DNA of 64,000 nucleotides, taken from Microterricola pindariensis (lineage in GTDB: Bacteria; Actinomycetota; Actinomycetes; Actinomycetales; Microbacteriaceae). The notes below the pieces were generated by a model. The model was not told the origin of the DNA. It ran no database searches and worked only from the letters and a program-made list of their open reading frames with translations. Shown in pieces: positions 47,223 to 55,501 of this stretch. Within the stretch, counting starts at the first letter, position 1, and each line of letters starts with the position of its first letter. The stretch is from the NCBI RefSeq assembly GCF_002936985.1, contig NZ_MPZN01000005.1, positions 1 to 64,000 on the forward strand, read 5' to 3'. A program made the translations under genes and the position numbers.

Positions 47223-47821
47223 GCCAGACTCTCCGCTCCAGGAATGCGTCGATGAATAGTTGTGGAGACGAGGAAGGGCGCGCCCTTGTCGACGTCGATG
47301 GTGAGATCAAGGGTGACGTTCGGACCGCTGGCCCTGAGAACCCGGCTTCCAACAGCCGATTGCGCGGGAAGCACGCCGTCGGCGAGAAGTGTCCAGCCCG
47401 TGCGCGCGGCGTTGGGCGCGGCGATAGGCGCAACGGGAGAGACCCGCTTGCGGAAGAGCGAACCACCGTTGAGCGTCGGGTCGTAGAACCACGCCTCACA
47501 AACCCAGGTCAGCGTGGCGCCCGGCCCACGGGTGTGGGCGACGAGCAGCTCGCGTCCGTTCGCATCGACCGTGTGCTGGAAGTTGGATGAGTTCGAGATT
47601 CCGCGCTTCACCGAGTGGGCGATGAGCTGCCCGGTCTTGGTGGCTTGCGCGGCACCGAGCACGAGTTTCTCCGCCCTGAGTCCCTGGAGCATGAAACTAC
47701 CCGCGATCACCAGGATGAAGACGAAAAGTGACACATAGACGAGCAGCTCGACGAGGGTGAACCCCGCGGAGGGGTTCTGGCGGCGGGCGTCGGCATCGGG
47801 GGTTGGACGCATCATGATCAC
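47213..47821 (-). CDS. Minor prepilin, PilW-like
   Basis: 202 aa with a class III signal: about 18 basic/polar residues, then AG-FTLVELLVYVSLFVFILV with Glu5 conserved. The C-terminal globular part is Ala/Thr-rich with a pair of Cys (around FVCEAW and the last residues). Overlaps pilV by 4 bp (GTGA). Confidence 0.85.
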   Translation of the reverse strand: MIMMRPTPDADARRQNPSAGFTLVELLVYVSLFVFILVIAGSFMLQGLRAEKLVLGAAQATKTGQLIAHSVKRGISNSSNFQHTVDANGRELLVAHTRGPGATLTWVCEAWFYDPTLNGGSLFRKRVSPVAPIAAPNAARTGWTLLADGVLPAQSAVGSRVLRASGPNVTLDLTIDVDKGAPFLVSTTIHRRIPGAESLACF

Positions 47822-48261
47822 GGGCTCTTCAGCAGGACCAGGGAGACGGTCTGAGAGATCACAGCACCGGCGCCGTCGGTGACCCAGACCTTGATTGTTC
47901 CGGTGGCGGGGTAGACCGCGGAGACGGGGCAGCCCGAGGTGATGGCGCGGTGCGGTGTCAGCACGATGCCGCGCGGGTCAGTGGTCGGGGCGAGAGCCGC
48001 CCCCGCGAAGATTGTGAGTGTCGCGCAGCTGCTGATGTCTGCGCGGGCGGTATTGAGCTGCTCGTTGACCATCTGAGTGGCGGTCGCGACCGTGGCGTTG
48101 AGCTGGGACGTCTTCATCGCCTGGATCAGCAGCGGCAGGAACGCGACGGCGATAATGCTGAGAAGCAGCATCGAAACGAGGATTTCGACCAGCCCGAAAC
48201 CGCGCTCGTCTGAACCCCTCTCAGGGGTGACGAGCGCGGCTTCGGGGATGCGGGTGACCAT
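47818..48261 (-). CDS. Minor prepilin, PilV-like
   Basis: 147 aa. The prepilin site is G-FGLVEILVSMLLLSIIAVAF with Glu5, after a leader of about 21 residues that is longer than usual. Cys residues at about 98 and 122 may form a disulfide. The small size and position fit a minor pilin that primes pilus assembly. Confidence 0.85.
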   Translation of the reverse strand: MVTRIPEAALVTPERGSDERGFGLVEILVSMLLLSIIAVAFLPLLIQAMKTSQLNATVATATQMVNEQLNTARADISSCATLTIFAGAALAPTTDPRGIVLTPHRAITSGCPVSAVYPATGTIKVWVTDGAGAVISQTVSLVLLKSP

Positions 48262-48331
48262 AGGGAGTCAGTCCACTCTGTGTTCGGGATGATTCAATCA
48301 GTCGGCAGGAATTGCCGGGTAGGGCTGCAAA

Positions 48332-48754
48332 TTAGCAGGCTTCAGCCTTCACGCCGCCGCCGGGCTTGATGCTAAAGACGCTGGTCGTCTTGTCAACGCG
48401 GTTTGCGGAGATGCAGAACGCGGTCGCCGGGTCAACGGCGGTCTGCACGAAGGCAGTGTTGTCGCTCTTGGTGAAGCCGTAGTTGGCGAGGGCGGCGACG
48501 GTGAGAGGAACCGTGGTGGCGTTGGGGTTGTCCACCAGGTACGCGGTGACGGCGACCTTCGAGTTCGCGACATCGGACTTCACTGCGGAGTCCTTCGCGG
48601 ATTCCTGCTGGCCGAGGTAGATCGGGATGGCGATCGCGGCGAGGACGCCGATGATGATCACGACGACGAGGAGCTCGATCAGGGTGAAGCCCTTTTCGCG
48701 GTCTCCGGCGGCATTGCGTCGGGCTGCAAGTGCGTCTTGTACGCGGATGACCAT
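48332..48754 (-). CDS. pilA: Major type IV pilin PilA
   Basis: 140 aa. The signal KG-FTLIELLVVVIIIGVLAAI is the textbook class III form with Glu5, preceded by a 21-residue leader. The globular domain has two Cys (in AFCISANRV and at the C-terminal residue) spaced for the D-loop disulfide. The ATG at 48754 is chosen over upstream starts. It lies after pilC with a 147-bp leader, so it may be separately regulated and highly expressed. Confidence 0.93.
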   Translation of the reverse strand: MVIRVQDALAARRNAAGDREKGFTLIELLVVVIIIGVLAAIAIPIYLGQQESAKDSAVKSDVANSKVAVTAYLVDNPNATTVPLTVAALANYGFTKSDNTAFVQTAVDPATAFCISANRVDKTTSVFSIKPGGGVKAEAC

Positions 48755-48787
48755 GACGGTCTCCAATCTGTAGGGGGTTGGACTCAG

Positions 48788-48803
48788 GGCTGGCGAGCCA
48801 GCC
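48788..48803 (-). promoter_or_regulatory. Hairpin in the pilA leader
   Basis: GGCTGG-CGAG-CCAGCC, perfect 6-bp stem, 33 bp upstream of the pilA ATG. Could be a 5-prime stabiliser; no clear promoter was found. Confidence 0.35.
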
Positions 48804-48901
48804 GGAGTATGAGCATATTGCCAGCGACTTCTCAGCAACATCCCCTTACCGGGGGTGAAAGCGCCAGATCCTGTCCCCAGTTGCGGGGGCAGATCGTCGG
48901 C

Positions 48902-50131
48902 CTATTTGATCTGGTCGAAGACGCTGAACACGGGCATGTACAGTGCGACGATCATCGATCCGATGACAACGCCAATCACCGCAATCATGAGCGGCTCGAT
49001 GAGGGAGGTGAGCTGCTTCGTGGTCGACTCCACCTCTTCGTCGTAGAAGTCGGCGATCTTGGCGAGCATTTGTTCGAGCGATCCGGCATCCTCGCCCACG
49101 GTCACCATCTGCACGATCATCGGGGGGAACACCTCCTCATGAGACAACGGCTCCGCAATGGAGCGCCCTTGACGTACCGACTCGGCCACCTTCTTGAGCG
49201 CCTCTTCGATGACGTAGTTGCCGCTCGTCTCGCCGACGATCGCGAGTGCCTGCAGGATCGGCACGCCGGCGCCGAGCATCGTCGAGAAGTTGCGGGTGAA
49301 CCGGGCCAGCGCCACCTTCTTGAACAGGTCTCCGAAGACCGGCAGCTTGAGCTTCATCGGGTCGACGACTTTGCGCACCTCTTCGGTGTGCTTGTTCTTG
49401 CCCCACCAGATGCCGAAGACAATGCCGAGCACAAGCAGGATGGGCCCGATCCACACCATCGCCTGGGAGAGCACGACGAGGATCTTCGTCGCGAATGGCA
49501 GCTCGCCCCCCAGCCCGGCGAACATGTTCTCGAAGACTGGCACGATGAAGATGAGCATGCCGACCATCGCCAGCAGCGCCATGATCAGCACGACGACCGG
49601 GTAGGTGAGCGCAGACTTGACCGTGTTGACGAGCTTGACCTCGGCCTCGAAGTTGTCGGCGACCTGCTCGAGCGAGCGCTCCAGGAAACCGCCGGTCTCG
49701 CCCGCGCGCACGAGGTGGATCATGATGGGCGGGAAGATCTCGCCGTGCTTGGCCATCGAGCCAGACAGCGAGCCGCCCGTCTCGATGTCGCTGCGCACGG
49801 CATCCAGTGTGCTGGCCAGCTTCTTGTTCTCAGTCTGGCCGGCCAAGATCGTGAGGGTGCGGAGCAATGAGAGGCCGGCGGCGATCATGGTGGCCATCTG
49901 TCGGCTTGCCACCGCGAGGTCCTTGAGCTTCACGCGCCCGCCCAGCCCGCCGAGGTTGATCTCCATGTTGAGCCCGGTGCCCGCAGGAGCCTCACTGATC
50001 GATACCGGGGACAGCCCCATCTCGCGTAGACGCACTGCGACGGCGCCGCTGCTCACGGCATCGATCTTGCCTTTGCTGATCTTGCCTGCGGCATTGCGCC
50101 CCGTGTAGGCGAATGGCTTGGTCATTGACAT
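48902..50131 (-). CDS. pilC: Type IV pilus platform protein PilC
   Basis: A T2SF-type polytopic membrane protein on which PilB and PilT act. Two repeats of the family domain are seen (SRQMATMIAAGLSLLRTLTI and ARFTRNFSTMLGAGVPILQA), each followed by a hydrophobic hairpin. 409 aa, typical. ATG shares a base with the pilT stop. Confidence 0.94.
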   Translation of the reverse strand: MSMTKPFAYTGRNAAGKISKGKIDAVSSGAVAVRLREMGLSPVSISEAPAGTGLNMEINLGGLGGRVKLKDLAVASRQMATMIAAGLSLLRTLTILAGQTENKKLASTLDAVRSDIETGGSLSGSMAKHGEIFPPIMIHLVRAGETGGFLERSLEQVADNFEAEVKLVNTVKSALTYPVVVLIMALLAMVGMLIFIVPVFENMFAGLGGELPFATKILVVLSQAMVWIGPILLVLGIVFGIWWGKNKHTEEVRKVVDPMKLKLPVFGDLFKKVALARFTRNFSTMLGAGVPILQALAIVGETSGNYVIEEALKKVAESVRQGRSIAEPLSHEEVFPPMIVQMVTVGEDAGSLEQMLAKIADFYDEEVESTTKQLTSLIEPLMIAVIGVVIGSMIVALYMPVFSVFDQIK

Positions 50132-52119
50132 TAGCGGGGGCCGTCCGCGAAGGCATCGTTGTAGTTGATGCCGGTGGAGAGCGCGTTCGCGACGTGGCCA
50201 CTGTCGGTGCGGGTGACCAGCTGGCGCAGACTCTCTTGGTCTTGCGCCTTCTCTGCGGCCGCGGCGTGCGTGATGGTTCCGGCATTGACGAGCTCGGCCA
50301 GGTGCTGCTCGAGGGTGCGCATGCCGAACTGTCCGCCGGCCTGCATGGCCGCCGTGATCTGGTGCGTCTGACCCTCGCGGATCAGGTTGCTCACGGCCGG
50401 GGTGGTCACCATGATCTCGGTGGCGACCGCGCGCCCCGAGTTGCTGGCGCGCTTGACCAGCGTCTGGCAGACGACGCCCTGCAGGGTGAGGGCGAGCTGA
50501 GCGCGCACCTGCTCCTGCTGGTGCGGCGGGAAGACGTCGATGATGCGGTCGACCGTCTGCGGGGCCGACTGCGTGTGCAGGGTCGCGAACACGAGGTGGC
50601 CGGTCTCGGCTGCGGTGAGCGCGACGGAGATGGTCTCGAGGTCGCGGAGCTCGCCGACCAGGATCACATCCGGGTCCTGGCGCAGCACGTGCTTGAGTGC
50701 TGCCGTGAAGCTGTGCGTGTCCGCACCGACCTCGCGCTGGTTGACGAGCGACTTCTTGTGGGTGTGCATGAACTCGATCGGGTCTTCGACCGTGACGATG
50801 TGGTCGGCCCGCGTCTCGTTGACGAGGTCGATGAGGGCGGCCAGTGTCGTGGACTTGCCGCTACCGGTCGGGCCCGTCACGAGCACGAGCCCGCGGGGCA
50901 GCGTGGCGAACTTCGCCACGACATCCGGCACGCCGAGCGCCTTGAGCTGCTTGATCTCGGTGGGGATCAGACGGAAGGCCGCGCCGATCGCGCCGCGCTG
51001 CTGGTAGAAGTTCACACGGAAGCGGGCGTTGGCCGAGATCGTGAAGGCGAAGTCGAGTTCCATGGCCTCGGCGAACTTCTCGGCCTGGCGCTCGTTGAGC
51101 AGGCTCATCAGGGCGCTGGTCACCTTGTTGCGCGACCACGGCACGTCCTCGAGCGCTGGGCGCAGGCTGCCGTCCACGCGCAGGGTCGGGGCAGCGTTGA
51201 CGGTGACGTGCAGGTCGGATCCCCGCTGCAGCACGACCTGCTGCAGCGACGCGATCAGATCGCTGTCGGCGTTGTCGAGAGCGGCACGTTCGACGACGGT
51301 GAGCGTGCTGGTGTCGAAGGGCTCCGGCTCGATGGCGACCGCGTGCGAGAAGCGCTCCCCCGTGGGCGGGGGCATCGGCGCGGGGGCCGGTGCGGAGAGC
51401 GCCGGGGACGGGCGGGTTGGCGCAGGGAACGCTGCGGCCGTGCTGACCGGCGGGTAGGCGGGCGCCTGCGGCGGAACGACGGGGAGAGCCTCGGTGAGGG
51501 CATCGTCGTACGCGCCGCCGCCTGCGCTGACCGACACGGGAACGGGCACCGCGATGGGTGCCGCCTCGGCCACGGCGACGGGCTCGGCCGGGATGGGGCT
51601 CACGGGCTCCGGTGTCGGCGCGAGGCCGAGCAGTTCGAAGCCCGTTGGCTCGCTCGCCGGCTCCTCCCAGGTGTCGACGGGGCGGTAGCTCGGGGCCTCA
51701 TAGGCCGGCGGCTGCGCGTAGCCGGGCAGCGGGTAGCTCGGGATCGCGTCGTGCCCCTCCGAGATGGCGCTCGACACGACGGGCGGCTGCACCTCGGCTG
51801 GCGGGGCCGCGACCGGTGCACCGTAGGCGGGAGGAAAGGCCCCCGGTGGAGCGGCCGCGATGGGCGGCGTGACAACAGGCTGCGCGGCAACGGGCGGAAA
51901 GACGGCAGGCGGAACGACTGCGGGCGGCGCGACGTCGGCGGCCGGGTCCAGGCCGGCAGCCTCTGCACGCAGCGTGAACTCGGCCATCAGCGCGTCGAAG
52001 GGCGACGCGGCCGCGGCGGGCGTGGCGTCAAAGCCCTCTGCTGCCCGGCGGCGCTGCGGCGCCCAGCCGTCAGCGGATTCGCCCGGCTCGGCGGGGATGT
52101 CGTACGGTGGCCTGTCCAT
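50131..52119 (-). CDS. pilT: Pilus retraction ATPase PilT with long Pro/Ala-rich N-terminal extension
   Basis: The core (about residues 285-662) is a normal PilT: GSDLHVTVNAAPTLRVDG, Walker A GPTGSGKSTTLAALIDL, Asp-box VEDPIEFMH, Walker B DVILVGELRD, His-box LHTQSAPQTVDRII, and the retraction-linked NLIREGQTHQI. The first 285 residues are Pro, Ala and Val-rich, with many PPAY and PAP runs and no fold I recognise; canonical PilT has none. The ATG at 52119 follows an AGAGGAA site; the open frame continues upstream only through out-of-frame pilB. Confidence 0.93.
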   Translation of the reverse strand: MDRPPYDIPAEPGESADGWAPQRRRAAEGFDATPAAAASPFDALMAEFTLRAEAAGLDPAADVAPPAVVPPAVFPPVAAQPVVTPPIAAAPPGAFPPAYGAPVAAPPAEVQPPVVSSAISEGHDAIPSYPLPGYAQPPAYEAPSYRPVDTWEEPASEPTGFELLGLAPTPEPVSPIPAEPVAVAEAAPIAVPVPVSVSAGGGAYDDALTEALPVVPPQAPAYPPVSTAAAFPAPTRPSPALSAPAPAPMPPPTGERFSHAVAIEPEPFDTSTLTVVERAALDNADSDLIASLQQVVLQRGSDLHVTVNAAPTLRVDGSLRPALEDVPWSRNKVTSALMSLLNERQAEKFAEAMELDFAFTISANARFRVNFYQQRGAIGAAFRLIPTEIKQLKALGVPDVVAKFATLPRGLVLVTGPTGSGKSTTLAALIDLVNETRADHIVTVEDPIEFMHTHKKSLVNQREVGADTHSFTAALKHVLRQDPDVILVGELRDLETISVALTAAETGHLVFATLHTQSAPQTVDRIIDVFPPHQQEQVRAQLALTLQGVVCQTLVKRASNSGRAVATEIMVTTPAVSNLIREGQTHQITAAMQAGGQFGMRTLEQHLAELVNAGTITHAAAAEKAQDQESLRQLVTRTDSGHVANALSTGINYNDAFADGPR

Positions 52120-52163
52120 GCGGCTGTGTTCCTCTCGTGGTGCGGGTCGTCGGGCAGGCGCGG

Positions 52164-53834
52164 TTACGCCACGACTCGCAGGATTTCTTCGATCGACGTG
52201 AGACCCATCTTGGCCTTCTCCCAGCCGTCTTCGCGCAGGGTGATCATTCCCTGTTCCTGGGCGACGCGACCGATCTCGGCGCTGGAAGAGCGGGCGACCG
52301 CCATCCGCTCGATCTCCTCGGTCACGGTCATGACCTCGTGCACCGCGATGCGGCCGCGGTACCCGGTGTTCGAGCAGCTCTGGCATCCGACCGGCTGGTA
52401 GACGACGGGGCGGGGCTGGGCGGAGTCGTAGCGGAAGCGCAGCCGGGCGACGTACTCGGGCTCCAGCTCCTCCGGCCGCTTGCAGCGTTCGCAGAGGCGA
52501 CGCGCGAGTCGCTGGGCGACGACGCAGTCGAGGGCCGAGCCGACGAGGAACGGCTCGATGTCCATCTCGGTGAGGCGGGTGACGGCGCTCGGGGCGTCGT
52601 TGGTGTGCAGCGTGGAGAGCACGAGGTGGCCGGTCAGCGACGCCTCGATGGCGATCTGGGCGGTCTCGTGGTCGCGGATCTCACCGAGCAGCACGACGTC
52701 AGGGTCGGAGCGCAAGATGCTGCGCAGCGCGCTGGCGAAGGTAAGGCCCGCCTTGGGGTTCACCTGCACCTGGTTGATGCCCGGCATCCGGTACTCGACC
52801 GGGTCTTCGACCGTGATGACGTTGATCTCGGGGCGGGCGACCGCGCCGAGCGTCGTGTAGAGCGTCGTCGACTTGCCCGAGCCGGTGGGGCCGGTGACGA
52901 GGATCATGCCGTACGGCTTGGTGTAGCTGGCCTTGTACGCCTCGAAGTTGCGCTCGAGCAGGGCCAGGTCGCGCACGTCAAGGCTCGTGTTGGTGTTGTC
53001 GAGGATTCGCATGACGACCTTCTCGCCCCACACCGTCGGCAGGGTGGCCACGCGGAGGTCGATCTTGCGCCCGCCGTGGTTGACCGACATGCGGCCGTCC
53101 TGCGGCTTGCGCCGCTCGGCGATGTCGATGTCGCTCATGATCTTCAGGCGCGAGATGACGCCGTTCTGGATGCTCTTCGGGGCAGGCTGCATCTCGTGCA
53201 GCACGCCGTCGATGCGGTAACGCACTCGCATCTCGCGCTCGGCCGGCTCAATGTGGATGTCGGAGGCCTTGTCCTGGATGGCCTGGCTGACCAGCAGGTT
53301 GACGAAGCGCACGATGGGGGCGTCGTCCTCGTTGTTCTCGCCGATGCCGAAGTCGGTCTGCTCGAGCGGGGCGTTCTCCTCCTCGAGCGTGGTGGTGAGG
53401 TCGCTCAGCTCGTCGTCGGCGCGGTGGTACCGGGCGATGGCGGCGAGCAGGTCGCTGCGCTCGGCGACGATGAGGTCGACGTGCATCCGTGAGGCCTCGC
53501 GCACATCGTCGATCGCGAAGACGTTGCCGGGATTGACCATGGCGACGGCGATGCGGTCGCCGGAGAGGGCGATGGGCAGTAGCTCGTGGCGACGGCAGAT
53601 GGCGGCGCCGACGAGCGCCACCGCGTTGCGGTCGACCGGGAAGTCGACCAGCTCGACGAAAGGCAGGCCGGCCTGGGCCGCGCGGGCCCGCGAGAGTTGC
53701 ACCTCGGAGATGACGCCGCTCTCGACGAGCATGCGCACGGCGCTCTCGTCGTTGCCTCCTGCGTTGGCGATCGAGTCAAGGTGCTCGATCGGTAAATGGC
53801 CATGCAGGATCAGGATTTCTGAAAGCGTTGCCAC
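52164..53834 (-). CDS. pilB: Type IV pilus assembly ATPase PilB
   Basis: The extension motor. The N-terminal domain (about 1-150) begins MATLSEILILHGHLPIEHLD; then LRVATLPTVWGEKVVMRIL, Walker A GPTGSGKSTTLYTTLG, VEDPVEYRMPGINQ and Walker B DVVLLGEIRDHETAQIA. A four-Cys zinc knuckle (CERC...CQSC) is near the end. 556 aa. GTG start with a strong GAGGAGG. First gene of the pilus operon; a TATAAC -10-like word lies upstream. Confidence 0.95.
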   Translation of the reverse strand: MATLSEILILHGHLPIEHLDSIANAGGNDESAVRMLVESGVISEVQLSRARAAQAGLPFVELVDFPVDRNAVALVGAAICRRHELLPIALSGDRIAVAMVNPGNVFAIDDVREASRMHVDLIVAERSDLLAAIARYHRADDELSDLTTTLEEENAPLEQTDFGIGENNEDDAPIVRFVNLLVSQAIQDKASDIHIEPAEREMRVRYRIDGVLHEMQPAPKSIQNGVISRLKIMSDIDIAERRKPQDGRMSVNHGGRKIDLRVATLPTVWGEKVVMRILDNTNTSLDVRDLALLERNFEAYKASYTKPYGMILVTGPTGSGKSTTLYTTLGAVARPEINVITVEDPVEYRMPGINQVQVNPKAGLTFASALRSILRSDPDVVLLGEIRDHETAQIAIEASLTGHLVLSTLHTNDAPSAVTRLTEMDIEPFLVGSALDCVVAQRLARRLCERCKRPEELEPEYVARLRFRYDSAQPRPVVYQPVGCQSCSNTGYRGRIAVHEVMTVTEEIERMAVARSSSAEIGRVAQEQGMITLREDGWEKAKMGLTSIEEILRVVA

Positions 53835-54011
53835 AAGAACCTCCTCGGGAAAAAGGTATGCTGCGGCATCCGCGAGCAGCCGCAGTTGTGTAGGGCAAGA
53901 ACGTGCTCGCAGTTATATCTCAGGCCGCAAAGATACGCGCTCGGTCCAAACGGCGGTACCCCACTTTCGGGGCCGAACGGTCGCCTCACCCCCGAACGGG
54001 GCTCGCGGGGT

Positions 54012-54692
54012 CTACTTCCAGAGGGTGTTGACGATGTCGTGGGTGTAGCCGTCTGGCGCGATGTTCATCCAGCGGGTGGCGATCCACACCTCACCCCTCA
54101 CGAAGTGGGACTCACCAGAGAAACCATTGTCATCGGTCGCTTCGATGATGCAGCGGGTGCCACCAAGCTCGTCGTAGCAGCTCAGCCCGAGCTCGGCCAG
54201 CCGTGCGAGGACGTCGGCCGGCTGCGATCCCGACAGGGACGTGACGTTGGTGACGAGGAACCGGTCGCCCCCTCCGGCCTCGCTGCCCCAGCGGCAGCTC
54301 AGCGGATCCGCCGCCTGCAGGACCGCGATCAGCGTGTCGTCGGCGCTTCCGAACACCGCGGGCTGGCCCGGCTCGTTGATCCAGGCCGGGTTCAGCACGA
54401 GGCCGCTCATCTGCGCGGACCAGTCGGTGCCGTAGATTCCCGCGCAGGTGGTGGGAACCAGCGAGACGGGTGCTGCGCTCGGCTCCGGGGCCACCGGCGT
54501 GCTGGTCTCGGGGGCGGGGCGCTCCGGCGTCTCCGAGGGGTTGGCACCGGCGGATGCCGCGTCGCTGGGCGGCATCGCCCCGACCGCGTAGCCGGCGCTC
54601 ACGGCGCCGACCGCGAGCACGATCGCTGCGACAATCGCCAGCCCCACCTTGCGGTCTCGGGAACGCGGCTTCGGCGTGGGCGTCGCAGTCAT
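54012..54692 (-). CDS. Membrane-anchored extracytoplasmic protein, unknown function
   Basis: 226 aa: a basic N-terminus, one membrane helix (VGLAIVAAIVLAVGAVSAGY), a Pro/Ser/Glu-rich linker of about 40 residues, and an outer domain with four cysteines (LVPTTCAGIYG, PLSCRW, LSCYDELGGTRC) that could form two disulfides. No catalytic motif seen. It lies between the pilus operon and the phosphosignalling cluster, on the same strand as both, with gaps on both sides of more than 60 bp. Confidence 0.65.
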   Translation of the reverse strand: MTATPTPKPRSRDRKVGLAIVAAIVLAVGAVSAGYAVGAMPPSDAASAGANPSETPERPAPETSTPVAPEPSAAPVSLVPTTCAGIYGTDWSAQMSGLVLNPAWINEPGQPAVFGSADDTLIAVLQAADPLSCRWGSEAGGGDRFLVTNVTSLSGSQPADVLARLAELGLSCYDELGGTRCIIEATDDNGFSGESHFVRGEVWIATRWMNIAPDGYTHDIVNTLWK

Positions 54693-54754
54693 GGATTCAG
54701 TGTAGCGAGCGGCCGCGGGCTGGGAGGCAGCCGGCCCGGCGGCGCGGCGCGGCG

Positions 54755-55501
54755 TCAGAGGGTGTTCAGAAGCAGCACGATCGCGACGATCGAGGCGGCC
54801 AGCACGGTGGCGCCGCCGATGACGGCCAGCACGGTGACGGCCAGGCGCAGGGCGCGCCCCCCGCGCTGCGCGGGGACGGCGTCCTCCCGGGGCTCCGCCG
54901 CAACGTTCAGGCGCTCGACCGGCGGCTGTTCGGGGAGGACCCGGGGCGGGTAGCTGTCGCGCTGCCCGGGCTCCGGCGACGTGGCGAGCGACGCAGGCTG
55001 GGCGGGGGCGGGCGGGACGTCGGCCAGCGTGAGCGGCGGCGCGACGGCGTCCGCGCGTGGCTGGCGGCGCCGGGGAACGGGCCGGGTGGACTCGTCGACG
55101 AACGGCGCGGCCACCGTCTCCTGGTCAAGCGGGTCCGGCCGCGCCACGATTCGGGTGGACTCGTCGAGCTCGCCCTCGAGGGGCCCGCGCCGTGTCACGA
55201 GCCGGGTCGACTCGTCGAGTTCGGGCTCAAGCTCGGGCTCGGGCTTAGTCGCGGGCTCAGCCGCGGGCGCTGTCTCGGGCCCGGGCTCGGCCGCCGGCTC
55301 GGGACTCGGGGCCGCGCGGACGACGATCCGGGTGTCCTCATCGAACGCGGGGCTGTCCGCGGCGCGGAGGGAGCGGCGGGTCGGATCGGCGGCGTCCATC
55401 TCTGCGGCGGCGTCGAACACGGCCGCAAAGGCAGCGTCAGCGGCCCCGTCGGAGCCGGAGTCGGCGGCCGGGACTCTCGAGCCCGCGGTGTCAGCGCCCA
55501 C
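54755..55501 (-). CDS. Tail-anchored protein with four DE(S/D)TR repeats, putative phosphoprotein
   Basis: 248 aa from the GTG at 55501, which has a GGAAGGGG site and overlaps the phosphatase gene by 11 bp; an ATG at 55597 would only run through out-of-frame phosphatase. Residues 1-215 are disordered, Pro/Glu-rich and cytosolic, and carry DEDTRIV (54-60), DESTRLV (96-102), DESTRIV (113-119) and DESTRPV (136-142). A single C-terminal helix (217-246, LAVTVLAVIGGATVLAAS...) anchors it. Acidic-x-Thr motifs are the kind of site bound by FHA domains when phosphorylated; the phosphatase and an FHA protein are the next two genes. I do not recognise a named family. Confidence 0.6.
   Translation of the reverse strand: MGADTAGSRVPAADSGSDGAADAAFAAVFDAAAEMDAADPTRRSLRAADSPAFDEDTRIVVRAAPSPEPAAEPGPETAPAAEPATKPEPELEPELDESTRLVTRRGPLEGELDESTRIVARPDPLDQETVAAPFVDESTRPVPRRRQPRADAVAPPLTLADVPPAPAQPASLATSPEPGQRDSYPPRVLPEQPPVERLNVAAEPREDAVPAQRGGRALRLAVTVLAVIGGATVLAASIVAIVLLLNTL

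Noticed and set aside
52120-52386. Further 89-residue extension of PilT
   Set aside because: Lies over the 3-prime end of pilB out of frame and is Arg/Gly-rich; the ATG at 52119 has a ribosome-binding site.
50113-52401. 762-codon plus-strand open frame opposite pilT
   Set aside because: Antisense shadow; PilT motifs on the minus strand are unambiguous.
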